Shown: positions 28,925 to 38,014, counted from the stretch's first letter. The stretch: DNA of 64,000 bases from Noviherbaspirillum aerium (GCF_008929045.1 NZ_VFAH01000028.1:1-64000), one strand, 5' to 3'. Numbers and translations: made by a program. Notes: a model not told the origin generated them from the letters alone.

Positions 28925-29263
28925 ATGGAATTAATCGAAGTCAGCAGGGAACGTGACGTGGCCATCATCAAGCCGCAGCTCAAGCGCATCGATGCATCGG
29001 TAGCCCTGTCCTTCAAGGAAGCGGTGCTCAAGGTGGTCGAATCCGGTGAAAAGGCTGTGGTGCTTGACCTGGAGATGGTGCAGTTCATGGATTCGAGCGG
29101 CCTCGGCGCCATCGTCTCGGTGCTCAAGGCGCTGGGTACCAGAGGGCTGCTGGCGGTATGCAATGTGAAGGGTGCGGTGCTCAGCCTGTTCAAGCTGACC
29201 CGGATGGACAAGGTATTCGTCATCGCGGATACGCCGTCCGACGCGATTGACAGGCTGAGCTGA
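28925..29263 (+). CDS. STAS-domain anti-sigma factor antagonist (RsbV/SpoIIAA type)
   Basis: A 112-residue protein made of a single STAS domain. The phosphorylation motif is FMDSSGLGA with S57 at the position of SpoIIAA Ser58. The phosphorylatable antagonist binds and releases a kinase/anti-sigma protein depending on its phosphorylation state. Both opposing activities are encoded beside it: PP2C phosphatases at 24753 and 26100 and an RsbW-type kinase at 30448. GGAGAAAAC precedes the ATG. It is separated from the kinase gene by a sugar-nucleotide enzyme, an unusual interleaving that ties the switch to polysaccharide synthesis. Confidence 0.93.
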   Translation: MELIEVSRERDVAIIKPQLKRIDASVALSFKEAVLKVVESGEKAVVLDLEMVQFMDSSGLGAIVSVLKALGTRGLLAVCNVKGAVLSLFKLTRMDKVFVIADTPSDAIDRLS

Positions 29264-29273
29264 GGAGATCGGC

Positions 29274-30440
29274 GTGAAAGCAATGATATTGGCTGCGGGT
29301 AAAGGCACGCGCGTGCGTCCTCTTACCAACGTGATGCCCAAGCCCATGATCCCGCTGGTGCGCAAGCCGGTGATGGAATCCATCATCGAGCATCTCGCAG
29401 GCCACGGCTTCGACCAGATTTTCATCAACACCAGCTACCTGTCCTCGGCCATCGAAAACTACTTTCGCGACGGCGAGCGGCTGGGTGTGCAAATCGCCTA
29501 TTCCTATGAAGGCCAGCTGGAGAACGGACAGTTCGTTGACCATCCGGTCGGCTCGGCCGGCGGCATGCGCAAGATCCAGGATTTCTGCGGTTTCTTCGAC
29601 AGCACCTTTGCCGTGCTGTGTGGCGATGCGCTGATCGATGTCGATCTCGGCGCAGTGCTGGAATTCCATCGCAGCCGCGGCGCGGTGGCCACCATCGTTA
29701 CCAAGACCGTGCCGCTGGAAGAAGTCAGCAAGTACGGCGTGGTGGTCACCGATGGCGATGGCCGGGTGAAGAGTTTCCAGGAAAAGCCGAAGGCCGAGCA
29801 AGCCCTGTCAACCAATGCCAATACCGGCATCTATATTTTCGAACCGTCGGTATTCGATCACATTCCATCCGGACAGGAATACGATATCGGCGGCCAGCTG
29901 TTTCCCTCGCTGATACAGAAAGGCGCGCCGGTCTGCGCGGTGGCGCAACCGTTTCAGTGGGTGGACATCGGCTCGGTGACCGACTTCTGGCATGCTACCC
30001 GCCTTGCGCTGAGCGGCCAGGTGCGCGGCTACCGCTTGCCTGGCGTCGAGATCCGGCCCGGCGTGCGCGTCGGCCTCGGCATCCGCGCCGACTGGTCCAA
30101 GGTGCAAATCAGCGGACCGGTCTACATCGGCAGCGGCACATCGATCGGCGACGGCGCCGTGATCGAGGGTCCGACGGTGATCGGCTCGAACTGCGTCATC
30201 GAAGCCGGCGCGCAGGTACGGGCAAGCATCATTGGCGACTATACCCGCGTGGCCTCGGTGGCATCGCTGAGCGACCGCATTGTTTTCGCCGGCAAGCTGA
30301 TCGATCCCCATGGCGATGTGGTCGACATCGCAGACGCCGATATCGGCTGGCTGCTCGACGATGCGCGCAAAGGCCTGGCCCAGGACGAGACGCATGACAT
30401 GCTGCGTGAGATCGTGCAGCAGCGCCAGCCTGCGCGATGA
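29274..30440 (+). CDS. Sugar-nucleotide pyrophosphorylase (NDP-hexose synthase)
   Basis: A 388-residue protein. The N-terminal nucleotidyltransferase has the signature MILAAGKGTRVRPLT, then KPMIPLVRKPVMESII, GSAGGMRKIQ and CGDALIDVDLG. After about residue 245 comes a left-handed beta-helix part with hexapeptide repeats (GPVYIGSGTSIGDGAVIEG, PTVIGSNCVIEAGA). This is the layout of mannose-1-phosphate guanylyltransferases and glucose-1-phosphate uridylyl/thymidylyltransferase relatives; the exact nucleotide and sugar are not readable. It would supply the activated sugar for the glycosyltransferase at 31204. It starts 10 bases after the STAS gene and ends seven bases before the kinase gene, so it is in the same operon. 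Confidence 0.9.
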   Translation: MKAMILAAGKGTRVRPLTNVMPKPMIPLVRKPVMESIIEHLAGHGFDQIFINTSYLSSAIENYFRDGERLGVQIAYSYEGQLENGQFVDHPVGSAGGMRKIQDFCGFFDSTFAVLCGDALIDVDLGAVLEFHRSRGAVATIVTKTVPLEEVSKYGVVVTDGDGRVKSFQEKPKAEQALSTNANTGIYIFEPSVFDHIPSGQEYDIGGQLFPSLIQKGAPVCAVAQPFQWVDIGSVTDFWHATRLALSGQVRGYRLPGVEIRPGVRVGLGIRADWSKVQISGPVYIGSGTSIGDGAVIEGPTVIGSNCVIEAGAQVRASIIGDYTRVASVASLSDRIVFAGKLIDPHGDVVDIADADIGWLLDDARKGLAQDETHDMLREIVQQRQPAR

Positions 30441-30447
30441 GCGAACG

Positions 30448-30960
30448 ATGACGACTTCCGCCATGACAACGACTCCAGACTCAGGCCAGCCGTCCGCGAT
30501 GACCCGCAGGATCGAGTTCAACGTGCCTGCGCGCCTGGAGGAAGTGCGTCCCATTGCCGAGTCCCTGCGTGCCTTCATGGCGGATGGCGTTCCGCAGGAA
30601 GCCCAGGACGCTATCGAACTTGGCATCGTTGAAGCAATGACTAACGTGGTGGCGCATGGCTATACGGGAATGCATCCGGCGGCGCTGGAACTGCGCTTCG
30701 AGCAGTCATCCAATGCCGCCATTGCGGAATTGCTCGACACTGGAAAGCCGATTCCGCGGGAAAACCTGGAACGGGACAGTTCGGTGCCATTCGAATTCGA
30801 TCCTGACAATGTCGCTGCTTTACCCGAACACGGAATGGGTCTTGCGCTGATCAGGCTGTCGTTCGATGCGGTGCAATACCAGTCCGTCGACGGCGTCAAC
30901 CGGTTGACGATGGCGAAGCGATTCGAAACCGACAAGCTTGGGGAGGAGGTCGATCCCTAG
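30448..30960 (+). CDS. RsbW-type anti-sigma factor / serine kinase
   Basis: A 170-residue GHKL ATPase. The N-box is E62..N66..H70 in VEAMTNVVAHGY; the G-box is the HGMGLALIR stretch near residue 130. The length and the lack of membrane or sensor domains fit RsbW/SpoIIAB-like kinases that phosphorylate a STAS partner and sequester a target. No sigma factor is encoded nearby, so the target may be a distant sigma factor or, directly, a component of the polysaccharide machinery. The ATG at 30448 follows the pyrophosphorylase stop by seven bases. Confidence 0.88.
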   Translation: MTTSAMTTTPDSGQPSAMTRRIEFNVPARLEEVRPIAESLRAFMADGVPQEAQDAIELGIVEAMTNVVAHGYTGMHPAALELRFEQSSNAAIAELLDTGKPIPRENLERDSSVPFEFDPDNVAALPEHGMGLALIRLSFDAVQYQSVDGVNRLTMAKRFETDKLGEEVDP

Positions 30961-31203
30961 AGCTTATTAAGCGTACCGCAAAGGCCTCCGAGGTTACGTT
31001 GGAACCGGCCGGCTGCAAGTCGTGACGAGACGACAGTAACGAGTTGGGAGAAGGAATCGCAACGCGGCAGATAGCCCGTTATGGCGGCGTCCAGAGCTCT
31101 TGCGGCATGCATAGCCGGCTCTCGCCGTCACGACAGGCAGGACCAGGAATGGCGGGAGCATTCAACATGGTTATCAACTCATCAGCAAAGGTAGGAGTAT
31201 CGC

Positions 31204-33042
31204 TTGGCATTTTATTTCAGCAAATTCGAGCACCGCAGGCCGCCGCCGCCATTGCCGCATTCGCCGGCCATCGAGATGATCTGGCAGTTCCTTGTGGTGG
31301 TCGCACTCATCCTCGGCGCCAACTATATCCGCTGGCGCTGGACCGAATCCCTGAACTTCGATGCCTTGTGGTTCGCCATACCGCTGGCGCTGGCCGAGAC
31401 GCTTGCCTATATCGGCCTGGTGCTGTTTGCGATCAACCTGTGGCGGGTGCGGGACTATCCGCGCCGTCCTCCTCCGCGCACCATCGGCGAATGCGCCGAC
31501 ACCCACGGCGACGAAGACCGTCCGATCTCGGTGGATATCTTCATTACCACCTACAGTGAAGAGGAAGAACTGGTGCGGCTGTCGATCCGCGACGCCAAGG
31601 CGGTGCGCTATCCGCATCCGATCGACCTGCGGGTGCATGTGCTCGACGACGGACGTCGTCCGCTGATGCGCCAGGTGGCTGAAGAAGAGGGCGTCAATTA
31701 CATCACCCGCTCCAGCAATATCGGTTTCAAGGCCGGCAATCTGCGCAATGCGATGGAGCACACCAGCGGCGACTTCATCGTCATCTGCGATGCCGACACC
31801 CGGCCGTTCCCCACCTTCCTAGAACACACGCTCGGCTATTTTCGCGACGTCGACGTCGCCTGGGTGCAGACGCCTCAATGGTTCTACGATATTCCGGAAG
31901 GCGAAAGCCTGCCGCAGTACTGGGGGCGCAAGGCCGGCCGCGTCGGACGCTGGCTTGGCGCGGGGGTGCAGCGCCTGGTCGGACCGGTGCGCCTCGGCGA
32001 AGACCCGTTCGTCAGCGATGCCCAGATGTTCTATGACGTCATCCAGCGTCGGCGCAACTGGGCCAATGCTGCATTCTGCTGCGGTGCCGGATCCATTCAC
32101 CGCAGGGAGGCCGTGATGCAGGCGGCGCTGCGCGCCTATGCGCTGAAGGTCGACAAGGAAGTGGAGAAATACGCGTCCGAGATCAAGGATCCCGGTCTGC
32201 GCGACGACTTCAGCGGCGCCATGCGCACCCAGGTGGCGCTGGAAACCGAGTTCACGCCGTACAAGTTCCATGTCTCGGAAGACATCTACACTTCCATCGT
32301 GCTGCACAATGATGTCGCCCGGCGCTGGAAGTCGGTGCTGCATCCGGAAGTGGAATCGAAGATGCTGTCGCCGCAGGACTTGCTGTCCTGGATGATCCAG
32401 CGTTTCAAATATGCCGGTGGCACGCTCGATATCTGCTTCCGCGACAATCCGCTGTTCCAGGGCAAGATGAGCTGGGCGCAACGCGCCATGTACCTGTCGA
32501 CCTTCTGGTCCTACTTCGGCTGCATCTGGAACGTCGTCTTCATTGCCGCGCCCATCATCTACCTGTTCACCGGCGTACCGCCGCTGTCGGCGTATTCCAA
32601 CGCCTTCTACCTGCATTCGCTGCCCTTCCTGCTTGCCACCGAGCTGGCATTCATGTTCGGCATGTGGGGCGTCAGGTCATGGGAGGGCAAGGCATCCTAT
32701 CTGTCATTCTTCTCAATCAATTTCCGCGCGCTGTGGACTGTGCTCAAGGGAGAAAAGATCAAGTTTCCGGTCACGCCGAAGGAAAGGCAGGAAGGCAATT
32801 TCCTGCATCTCGTGATTCCGCAGATGGCAGTCGTCGCGCTGACGGTTGCGGGGATCGTGTATGGCGCTTACCGGGTATTCGGCCTCGGACAATCGAATGA
32901 GCTGCAGAGTCTCGTGGTCAATGCCGCATGGGGCTTGAACAATATCCTGGTCATGCTGCCGATGATCAGGGCAGCGCAATGGAAGCCGCCGGAAGAGGAT
33001 ATCTCCGATGCGGCCGCAACCGAGACAACGAGGATGGCATGA
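31204..33042 (+). CDS. Cellulose-synthase-like processive glycosyltransferase (GT2)
   Basis: A 612-residue membrane protein starting at TTG, with AGGAG six bases upstream; the first in-frame ATG is only at codon 24. Two N-terminal membrane helices (about 25-44 and 54-80) precede the GT2 domain: VDIFITTYSE, the first aspartate pair in VLDDGRR, DADTRP, the general-base motif in SEDIYTS (SED, not TED) and QRFKYAGG where BcsA has QxxRW. Four C-terminal helices follow. Unlike BcsA there is no PilZ c-di-GMP domain. Expected role is polymerisation and translocation of a beta-linked glucan-like chain; linkage is unknown. The next gene starts within its stop codon. Confidence 0.9.
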   Translation: MAFYFSKFEHRRPPPPLPHSPAIEMIWQFLVVVALILGANYIRWRWTESLNFDALWFAIPLALAETLAYIGLVLFAINLWRVRDYPRRPPPRTIGECADTHGDEDRPISVDIFITTYSEEEELVRLSIRDAKAVRYPHPIDLRVHVLDDGRRPLMRQVAEEEGVNYITRSSNIGFKAGNLRNAMEHTSGDFIVICDADTRPFPTFLEHTLGYFRDVDVAWVQTPQWFYDIPEGESLPQYWGRKAGRVGRWLGAGVQRLVGPVRLGEDPFVSDAQMFYDVIQRRRNWANAAFCCGAGSIHRREAVMQAALRAYALKVDKEVEKYASEIKDPGLRDDFSGAMRTQVALETEFTPYKFHVSEDIYTSIVLHNDVARRWKSVLHPEVESKMLSPQDLLSWMIQRFKYAGGTLDICFRDNPLFQGKMSWAQRAMYLSTFWSYFGCIWNVVFIAAPIIYLFTGVPPLSAYSNAFYLHSLPFLLATELAFMFGMWGVRSWEGKASYLSFFSINFRALWTVLKGEKIKFPVTPKERQEGNFLHLVIPQMAVVALTVAGIVYGAYRVFGLGQSNELQSLVVNAAWGLNNILVMLPMIRAAQWKPPEEDISDAAATETTRMA

Positions 33043-34403
33043 ACAAGGAAAATCTTTTGCGCGCGCGCAGCAATATCGTCTTCATCCTCGCCTTGGCGGT
33101 GGGTTTCGCACTCGTCATGTGGATCGAGAAACATAGCGTTCCGTCGCAGGCAGCCAATGCGTCTGAGCCCGGCGCGCAAGCTTCCGCGGGAGGGCAGGCG
33201 CAAATTCGCTACAGCGGCGATGTGCCGCCGCTGGCGGAGCCAAGGGCGCTTAGCGAGCAGGAACGCGAATGGGCGCGCATCGCCTGGAAATACTTCGACA
33301 ACAATACCGACCCGAAAACCGGCATGGTGAATTCCGTCGACAAGTACCAGGCCGCCACCATGTGGGACACCGGCTCCACCCTGCTGGCGCTGGTATCGGC
33401 GCATCGCCTCGAACTGCTGAATGAAAAGGAATTCGATGCGCGCATGGAAAACATCCTGGAGTCGCTGGCCGGCATGCCCCTGTATGACGGCCTGCTGCCG
33501 AACAAGTCGTACAGTACCGCCACGCTGGAGATGGTCGACTATGCGGGCAAGCCGGCGGCGCAGGGCATCGGCTGGTCGGCCATCGATATCGGCCGCATGC
33601 TGGTGCCGCTGAGCATCGTGGCCTGGAATTATCCGCGCCATACCGAAGCGGCGAGGCGCGTTGTCAGCCGCTGGCAGCTGGCGCGCATGACGCGCGACGG
33701 CATGCTGGTCGGCATGCACCAGAACGACGGCGGCAAGCTGGAGCTGCTGCAGGAAGGCCGTCTCGGCTACGAACAGTACGCGGCCAAGGCGGCCGCGCTG
33801 CTCGGCACCGATGCCACCGAGGCGCTCGACTACAAGGCGCAGCTCGGCTTCGCCGATGTGTACGGCATCGCGGTGCCGCACGACCGGCGCGATGCGCAAG
33901 CCACGGGCGGACACAATTACGTGCTCAGCGAACCGTATCTGCTCGACGGTCTTGAATTCGGCGGCGACCGCATCTCGCGTGAATTCGCGTGGCGCGTGTA
34001 CCGTGCCCAGGAAGAGCGTTTCCGGCAGACCGGGAAGCTGACCGCGGTCACCGAAGACCATGTCGACCAGGCACCTTATTTCGTCTACAACACCGTGTTC
34101 AGTAACGGCAAGGCCTGGAACACATTGACGGAGAAGGGCGAAGACGCAAGCCGGCTGCGCAGCCTGAGCGTCAAGGCGGCTTTCGGCTGGCATGCGCTGT
34201 ACCGCAATGACTATACCGGCAAGCTGACGCAGGAAGTCGGCACGCTGTTCGATCCGCAGCGTGGCTGGTATGCCGGCAAGTATGAAGAAGACGGCGCGGC
34301 CAACAAGGCCATTACCGCCAATACCAACGCCGTGGTGCTGGAAAGCCTGGCCTATATCGCGGGAGGCCGGCTGCTCGGTCATGCAAAGGGAGAAAAACCA
34401 TGA
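33039..34403 (+). CDS. DUF3131-type protein, membrane-anchored (first of three)
   Basis: A 454-residue protein. One N-terminal membrane helix (about 10-28, IVFILALAVGFALVMWI) is followed by a spacer and a domain of about 370 residues recognised by EREWARIAWKYFDNNTDP, AATMWDTGSTLLALV, GWSAIDIGRML, EGRLGYEQYAA and APYFVYNTVF. I assign it to DUF3131, which is helical and resembles the alpha/alpha-toroid glycosidase-like folds; that fold is family knowledge, not visible here. It overlaps the glycosyltransferase stop by four bases, so the two are translationally coupled. Likely a periplasmic polysaccharide-handling enzyme or binding protein. Two paralogues follow. Confidence 0.8.
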   Translation: MNKENLLRARSNIVFILALAVGFALVMWIEKHSVPSQAANASEPGAQASAGGQAQIRYSGDVPPLAEPRALSEQEREWARIAWKYFDNNTDPKTGMVNSVDKYQAATMWDTGSTLLALVSAHRLELLNEKEFDARMENILESLAGMPLYDGLLPNKSYSTATLEMVDYAGKPAAQGIGWSAIDIGRMLVPLSIVAWNYPRHTEAARRVVSRWQLARMTRDGMLVGMHQNDGGKLELLQEGRLGYEQYAAKAAALLGTDATEALDYKAQLGFADVYGIAVPHDRRDAQATGGHNYVLSEPYLLDGLEFGGDRISREFAWRVYRAQEERFRQTGKLTAVTEDHVDQAPYFVYNTVFSNGKAWNTLTEKGEDASRLRSLSVKAAFGWHALYRNDYTGKLTQEVGTLFDPQRGWYAGKYEEDGAANKAITANTNAVVLESLAYIAGGRLLGHAKGEKP

Positions 34404-35821
34404 GGCGATCCGGCATCGCAGTTTGTCTCACCGGGCTGCTGCTCTGCGCGCACGGGCCAACGATGGCTGCCGGCTGCATTGGCGGCGAGCTGCCGGCAAC
34501 GCGCTATGTCCAGCGCAGCGGTCCGCTCAACGAGGCGGAAATGAACATGGCCCGCATCGCCTGGAAGTATTTTGAAAACAACCTGCAGCCGGAATCGGGC
34601 CTGGTGAACGCGGTCGACGGCTATCCATCGACCACCATGTGGGATACCGCCTCCTATCTGGCCGCGATCGTCGCCGCGCATGAACTCGGCATCATCGAGC
34701 GCAGGCAGGCGGGCGAGCGAATCAGTGCGGTGATCAACACCTTCAACAAGTTGGCTTTCTTCCGCGACGAATTGCCCAACAAGGTGTATCACACCAAGAC
34801 GATGGAAAAATCCGACTATGCCAACAAGCCGGGCGAGATCGGCTATTCCGCGATCGACCTCGGTCGGCTGCTGATCTGGCTGAAAATCGTCAAGGAACGC
34901 TATCCGGAGCAGGCCGACCCGATCGACCGCTTCGTGCTGCGCTGGAAGTTCGACCGCATCGTCGACCGCAGCGGCATCCTGTACGGCTCGCGCCTGAATG
35001 AAAAGAAACAGGTCGAGTATGTGCAGGAGGGCCGCCTGGGTTACGAGGAATATGCGGCCAAGGGCTTCGAGCTGTGGGGCATCTCCACCGACATGGCATC
35101 GCAGCCCGAGCCGTATGAATTCGTGAATACGCATTGCGTGGATGTGCCCTTCGACTCGCGTGATCCGCGCAAGACTTACCAGCACAATTACGTGGTGTCC
35201 GAGAGCTATGTGCTTGACGGCATGGAATTCAACTGGGACCTGCCGCTCGACCGCGACACCAACGACCGCCGCCACAGCCATGGATGGATGCGTGATTTCG
35301 CGCAGCGCGTCTACCAGGCGCAGGAAAACCGTCATCGCGATACCGGCATCATCACCGCCCGTTCCGAGCATCAGCTCGACCAGGAACCGTACTTCGTCTA
35401 CGACACCGTATACTCCGACGGCTTTACCTGGAACACCATCACCGATACCGGCAAGCATGTGCCGCAATTTGCCGCAATCTCGCTCAAGGCTGCGCTCGGC
35501 ATGTGGGTGATGTGGAAATCGGACTATACCGACCTCTTGTTCAATACCATTGCCAAGACCCATGATCCCGCAAAAGGGTATTACGAGGGCATTCTGGAAA
35601 ACGGCAAGGGACCCATCAAGACCTTCACCGCGAACAACAACGGCATCATGCTGGAAGCCTTGCTGTACAAGGCCAAAGGCAAGCTGCTCAAGTGGAGCGG
35701 CCGCAAGAGCGGCCTGTGGGAAAAGACCGTCGGCGATGCCTACGGCGACAAGGTCCGTACGCGCTTCAACATCCGCCGTAACGACACGGCATCTTGCGGC
35801 GGCGGAGCAGGGGCATGCTGA
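34400..35821 (+). CDS. DUF3131-type protein, secreted (second of three)
   Basis: A 473-residue paralogue of the preceding protein with a cleavable signal peptide (ends near PTMAAG). The same landmarks recur: MNMARIAWKYFENNLQPESG, STTMWDTASYLAAIV, GYSAIDLGRLL, EGRLGYEEYAAKG and EPYFVYDTVY. The WDT, DLGR and EGRLGYE motifs conserved between copies hold acidic residues that could form an active site. The start codon overlaps the upstream stop (ATGA). A cysteine-containing Gly-rich tail is unique to this copy. Periplasmic location is predicted. Confidence 0.8.
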   Translation: MRRSGIAVCLTGLLLCAHGPTMAAGCIGGELPATRYVQRSGPLNEAEMNMARIAWKYFENNLQPESGLVNAVDGYPSTTMWDTASYLAAIVAAHELGIIERRQAGERISAVINTFNKLAFFRDELPNKVYHTKTMEKSDYANKPGEIGYSAIDLGRLLIWLKIVKERYPEQADPIDRFVLRWKFDRIVDRSGILYGSRLNEKKQVEYVQEGRLGYEEYAAKGFELWGISTDMASQPEPYEFVNTHCVDVPFDSRDPRKTYQHNYVVSESYVLDGMEFNWDLPLDRDTNDRRHSHGWMRDFAQRVYQAQENRHRDTGIITARSEHQLDQEPYFVYDTVYSDGFTWNTITDTGKHVPQFAAISLKAALGMWVMWKSDYTDLLFNTIAKTHDPAKGYYEGILENGKGPIKTFTANNNGIMLEALLYKAKGKLLKWSGRKSGLWEKTVGDAYGDKVRTRFNIRRNDTASCGGGAGAC

Positions 35822-37221
35822 GGCGGCGCGCGTTGAGTGCCGCCTGCGCGCTGGCGGTCGGAGTGTTCATGACCGGATGCGGCGTAGTCTCGGGTCAGTT
35901 CGCCAAGGCAAAGGATGCGGCTCTGCATGAGGGAAGCCACGGCCGTTATGGCCGGCTGACAGCCCAGGAACTGCAATGGGCCAAGGTGGCATGGCGCTAT
36001 TTCGAGAACAACACCAATCCCGATAACGGACTGGTCAACTCCTTCGACCGCTATCCCACCTTCTCGATGTGGCATGTCGCCGATTACATGGCGGCGCTCG
36101 CCGCGGCGCATGACTTCGGGCTGATCGACACGCGGGAATTCGACTCGCGCATGTCCCGGCTGCTGAAGTTTCTCAATACCATGGATCTGTCCGAAGGCAG
36201 TGTTCCCAACAAGCTGTACAACTCGCTGACCGGAAAAATGGTCAGCTATGCGAACCAGCCAGCCGACATTGGCTGGTCGGCTGTCGAAACGGGTCGTCTG
36301 CTGACCTGGATGAAGATCATCGGCAACCGTTATCCGCAATACCAGGAATATTTCGACAAGGCGGTACTGCGCTGGAATTTCTGCCAGGTGATCGACAATT
36401 GCGGCGCCATGTTCGGCACCTCCCGTGAAAATGGCCAGCGCAACCGCTACCGCGAAGGCCGGCTGGGCTATGAACAGATCGGAGCGGCAGGCTTTGCCGC
36501 CTGGGGCTTCGACGCGACACGCATCTGGGCGGAGCCGCAGATCGAGAGCGTCACCATACTCGGCGTGCGCGTGCCGTATGACGCACGCGACCCGCGCACC
36601 ACCGGCGCGCCGAGCAGCGCACTTACCATGCCCCATGTGCTGATGGGCATGGAACTCGGCTGGCGCTATCCGGGAACCGGGATGGCGGGGACACAGGACT
36701 ATCGGGACATGGCCAACCGCATTTACCGTGCGCAGGAAGCACGCTTCCGGAAGGAGGGCGTGCTGACCGCACGCAGCGATTACCAGATGCGCGAGCCTCC
36801 TTATGCGGTGACCGACGGCGTATTCGTCTCCGGCTATCCATGGAATACGGTGGGCAGCGACGGCAAGGAATATGAGAAGCTTGCGCTGGTATCGACGCGC
36901 GCCGCATTCGGCATGTGGGTCATGTGGCCGGGGGACTATACCGACCGCTTGATGCAGGCGGTCCAGCCGCTGCATCATCCGGAGCGTGGCTGGTTCGAAG
37001 GCCGGCTGGAGCACAGCGGCGCGGCGCTGGAAACCTTGTCCCTCTCCACCAATGCGATGGTGCTCGAAACCTTGCTGTTCAAGGTCAGGGGCACGCTGCT
37101 GCCGGAGAAAACGAGAAGCGGCTACTTTGCGCGCAAGCTCGACGACCCGTTTGCCCGTCCCAACCAGTGCCTACCCTCGGAGCGGCCGATGTGCGCGGCG
37201 ATTCTGGTACCGGCGCGCTAA
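35815..37221 (+). CDS. DUF3131-type lipoprotein (third of three)
   Basis: A 468-residue third paralogue. The signal peptide carries a lipobox (FMTGC near residue 21), so it should be a lipoprotein. Landmarks: LQWAKVAWRYFENNTNPDNG, PTFSMWHVADYMAAL, GWSAVETGRLL, EGRLGYEQIGAAG and PPYAVTDGVF. In this copy WDT is replaced by WHV and DLGR by ETGR, so the putative acidic positions differ; it may have a structural rather than catalytic role. The start at 35815 overlaps the previous stop. The three paralogues thus use three anchors: membrane helix, free periplasmic, lipid. Confidence 0.8.
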   Translation: MLRRRALSAACALAVGVFMTGCGVVSGQFAKAKDAALHEGSHGRYGRLTAQELQWAKVAWRYFENNTNPDNGLVNSFDRYPTFSMWHVADYMAALAAAHDFGLIDTREFDSRMSRLLKFLNTMDLSEGSVPNKLYNSLTGKMVSYANQPADIGWSAVETGRLLTWMKIIGNRYPQYQEYFDKAVLRWNFCQVIDNCGAMFGTSRENGQRNRYREGRLGYEQIGAAGFAAWGFDATRIWAEPQIESVTILGVRVPYDARDPRTTGAPSSALTMPHVLMGMELGWRYPGTGMAGTQDYRDMANRIYRAQEARFRKEGVLTARSDYQMREPPYAVTDGVFVSGYPWNTVGSDGKEYEKLALVSTRAAFGMWVMWPGDYTDRLMQAVQPLHHPERGWFEGRLEHSGAALETLSLSTNAMVLETLLFKVRGTLLPEKTRSGYFARKLDDPFARPNQCLPSERPMCAAILVPAR

Positions 37222-37288
37222 TGAGTCTCATGCTCGTCCCATGGCAACTCATGCCATGAGAGCGGCATGTGATGAGGCGGGATCGGAA

Positions 37289-38014
37289 TTATTTACCAAT
37301 CCAGACAGAGCTGTACTCCGCCTTGCCGCTGCTGCCGTCGTAATAGCCGGGGAAGTAGAGCGCCGTGTCGAGATTGTCGCCGTACCAGGCGTTCATCATC
37401 AGCTTCATCGGCATGGCGAGATCTACTTGTTCACGGCGTAACTCTATCCATTCCCCGGCATCGTTCATCACATGCCAGGTGATCGCATCCGGCTGCCAGA
37501 CAAAGCTGTACTTGCGGCTGCGCTGATAGGGGTCGATGCCCAGCGCGTTCAAATCGATGTCGCGCGGATACTGCGTACCGGCGATCCAGAAATTGGTATG
37601 CAGCAGCGAGGTTCCGCCGATGAATTCAATATCGATTTCATGATGCGACGCGGTGCGGGATACGCCGTCGTAGAGAAAGAACGAGCTGACGGTGCCGCGA
37701 ACATTGGATGGCTTCATGTCCACCACGAAGCTGCCGTATTGCCAGTATTGCTTCGTGCGTACTTCTGCGCACTTGCCTGAATTGCCGGAAAAGCTCAGAC
37801 GCAGCACGCCCTTGCTCTTTGAAACATCCTGGTTGGAGAAGGTGCAGCCGAATGGATGTCCGTTGACCCAGGTAGCGATATCCCATGCGCTGCCAAGGCC
37901 GCCCTTGCCGCTGAAATCGTCATAAAACACTTGTGTGGACTGCGCAAACACGCCAGCTCCCGCTGTCAGCCCCAGCGTGCATGCCAGGGCCGCAATTTTT
38001 TGTTTGACGGTCAT
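37289..38014 (-). CDS. Secreted GH16 beta-glucanase (lichenase-type motif)
   Basis: A 241-residue protein with a signal peptide ending near residue 24 (GVFAQ) and a compact jelly-roll domain. The catalytic motif is EIDIEF with E126, D128 and E130, the E-x-D-x-E spacing of lichenases and xyloglucan transferases, unlike the E-x-D-x-x-E of the GH16 at 10961. It would cut or transglycosylate a beta-glucan. It lies opposite the DUF3131 genes and in line with the OpgC-like gene upstream, fitting a polymer-trimming function. The ATG at 38014 gives a standard signal peptide; an upstream extension lacks support. Confidence 0.88.
   Translation of the reverse strand: MTVKQKIAALACTLGLTAGAGVFAQSTQVFYDDFSGKGGLGSAWDIATWVNGHPFGCTFSNQDVSKSKGVLRLSFSGNSGKCAEVRTKQYWQYGSFVVDMKPSNVRGTVSSFFLYDGVSRTASHHEIDIEFIGGTSLLHTNFWIAGTQYPRDIDLNALGIDPYQRSRKYSFVWQPDAITWHVMNDAGEWIELRREQVDLAMPMKLMMNAWYGDNLDTALYFPGYYDGSSGKAEYSSVWIGK

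Noticed and set aside
32868-35563. Two minus-strand frames of 504 and 394 codons opposite the DUF3131 genes
   Set aside because: Both are antisense to paralogous coding sequences and translate to Arg/His/Val-rich sequence without a family.
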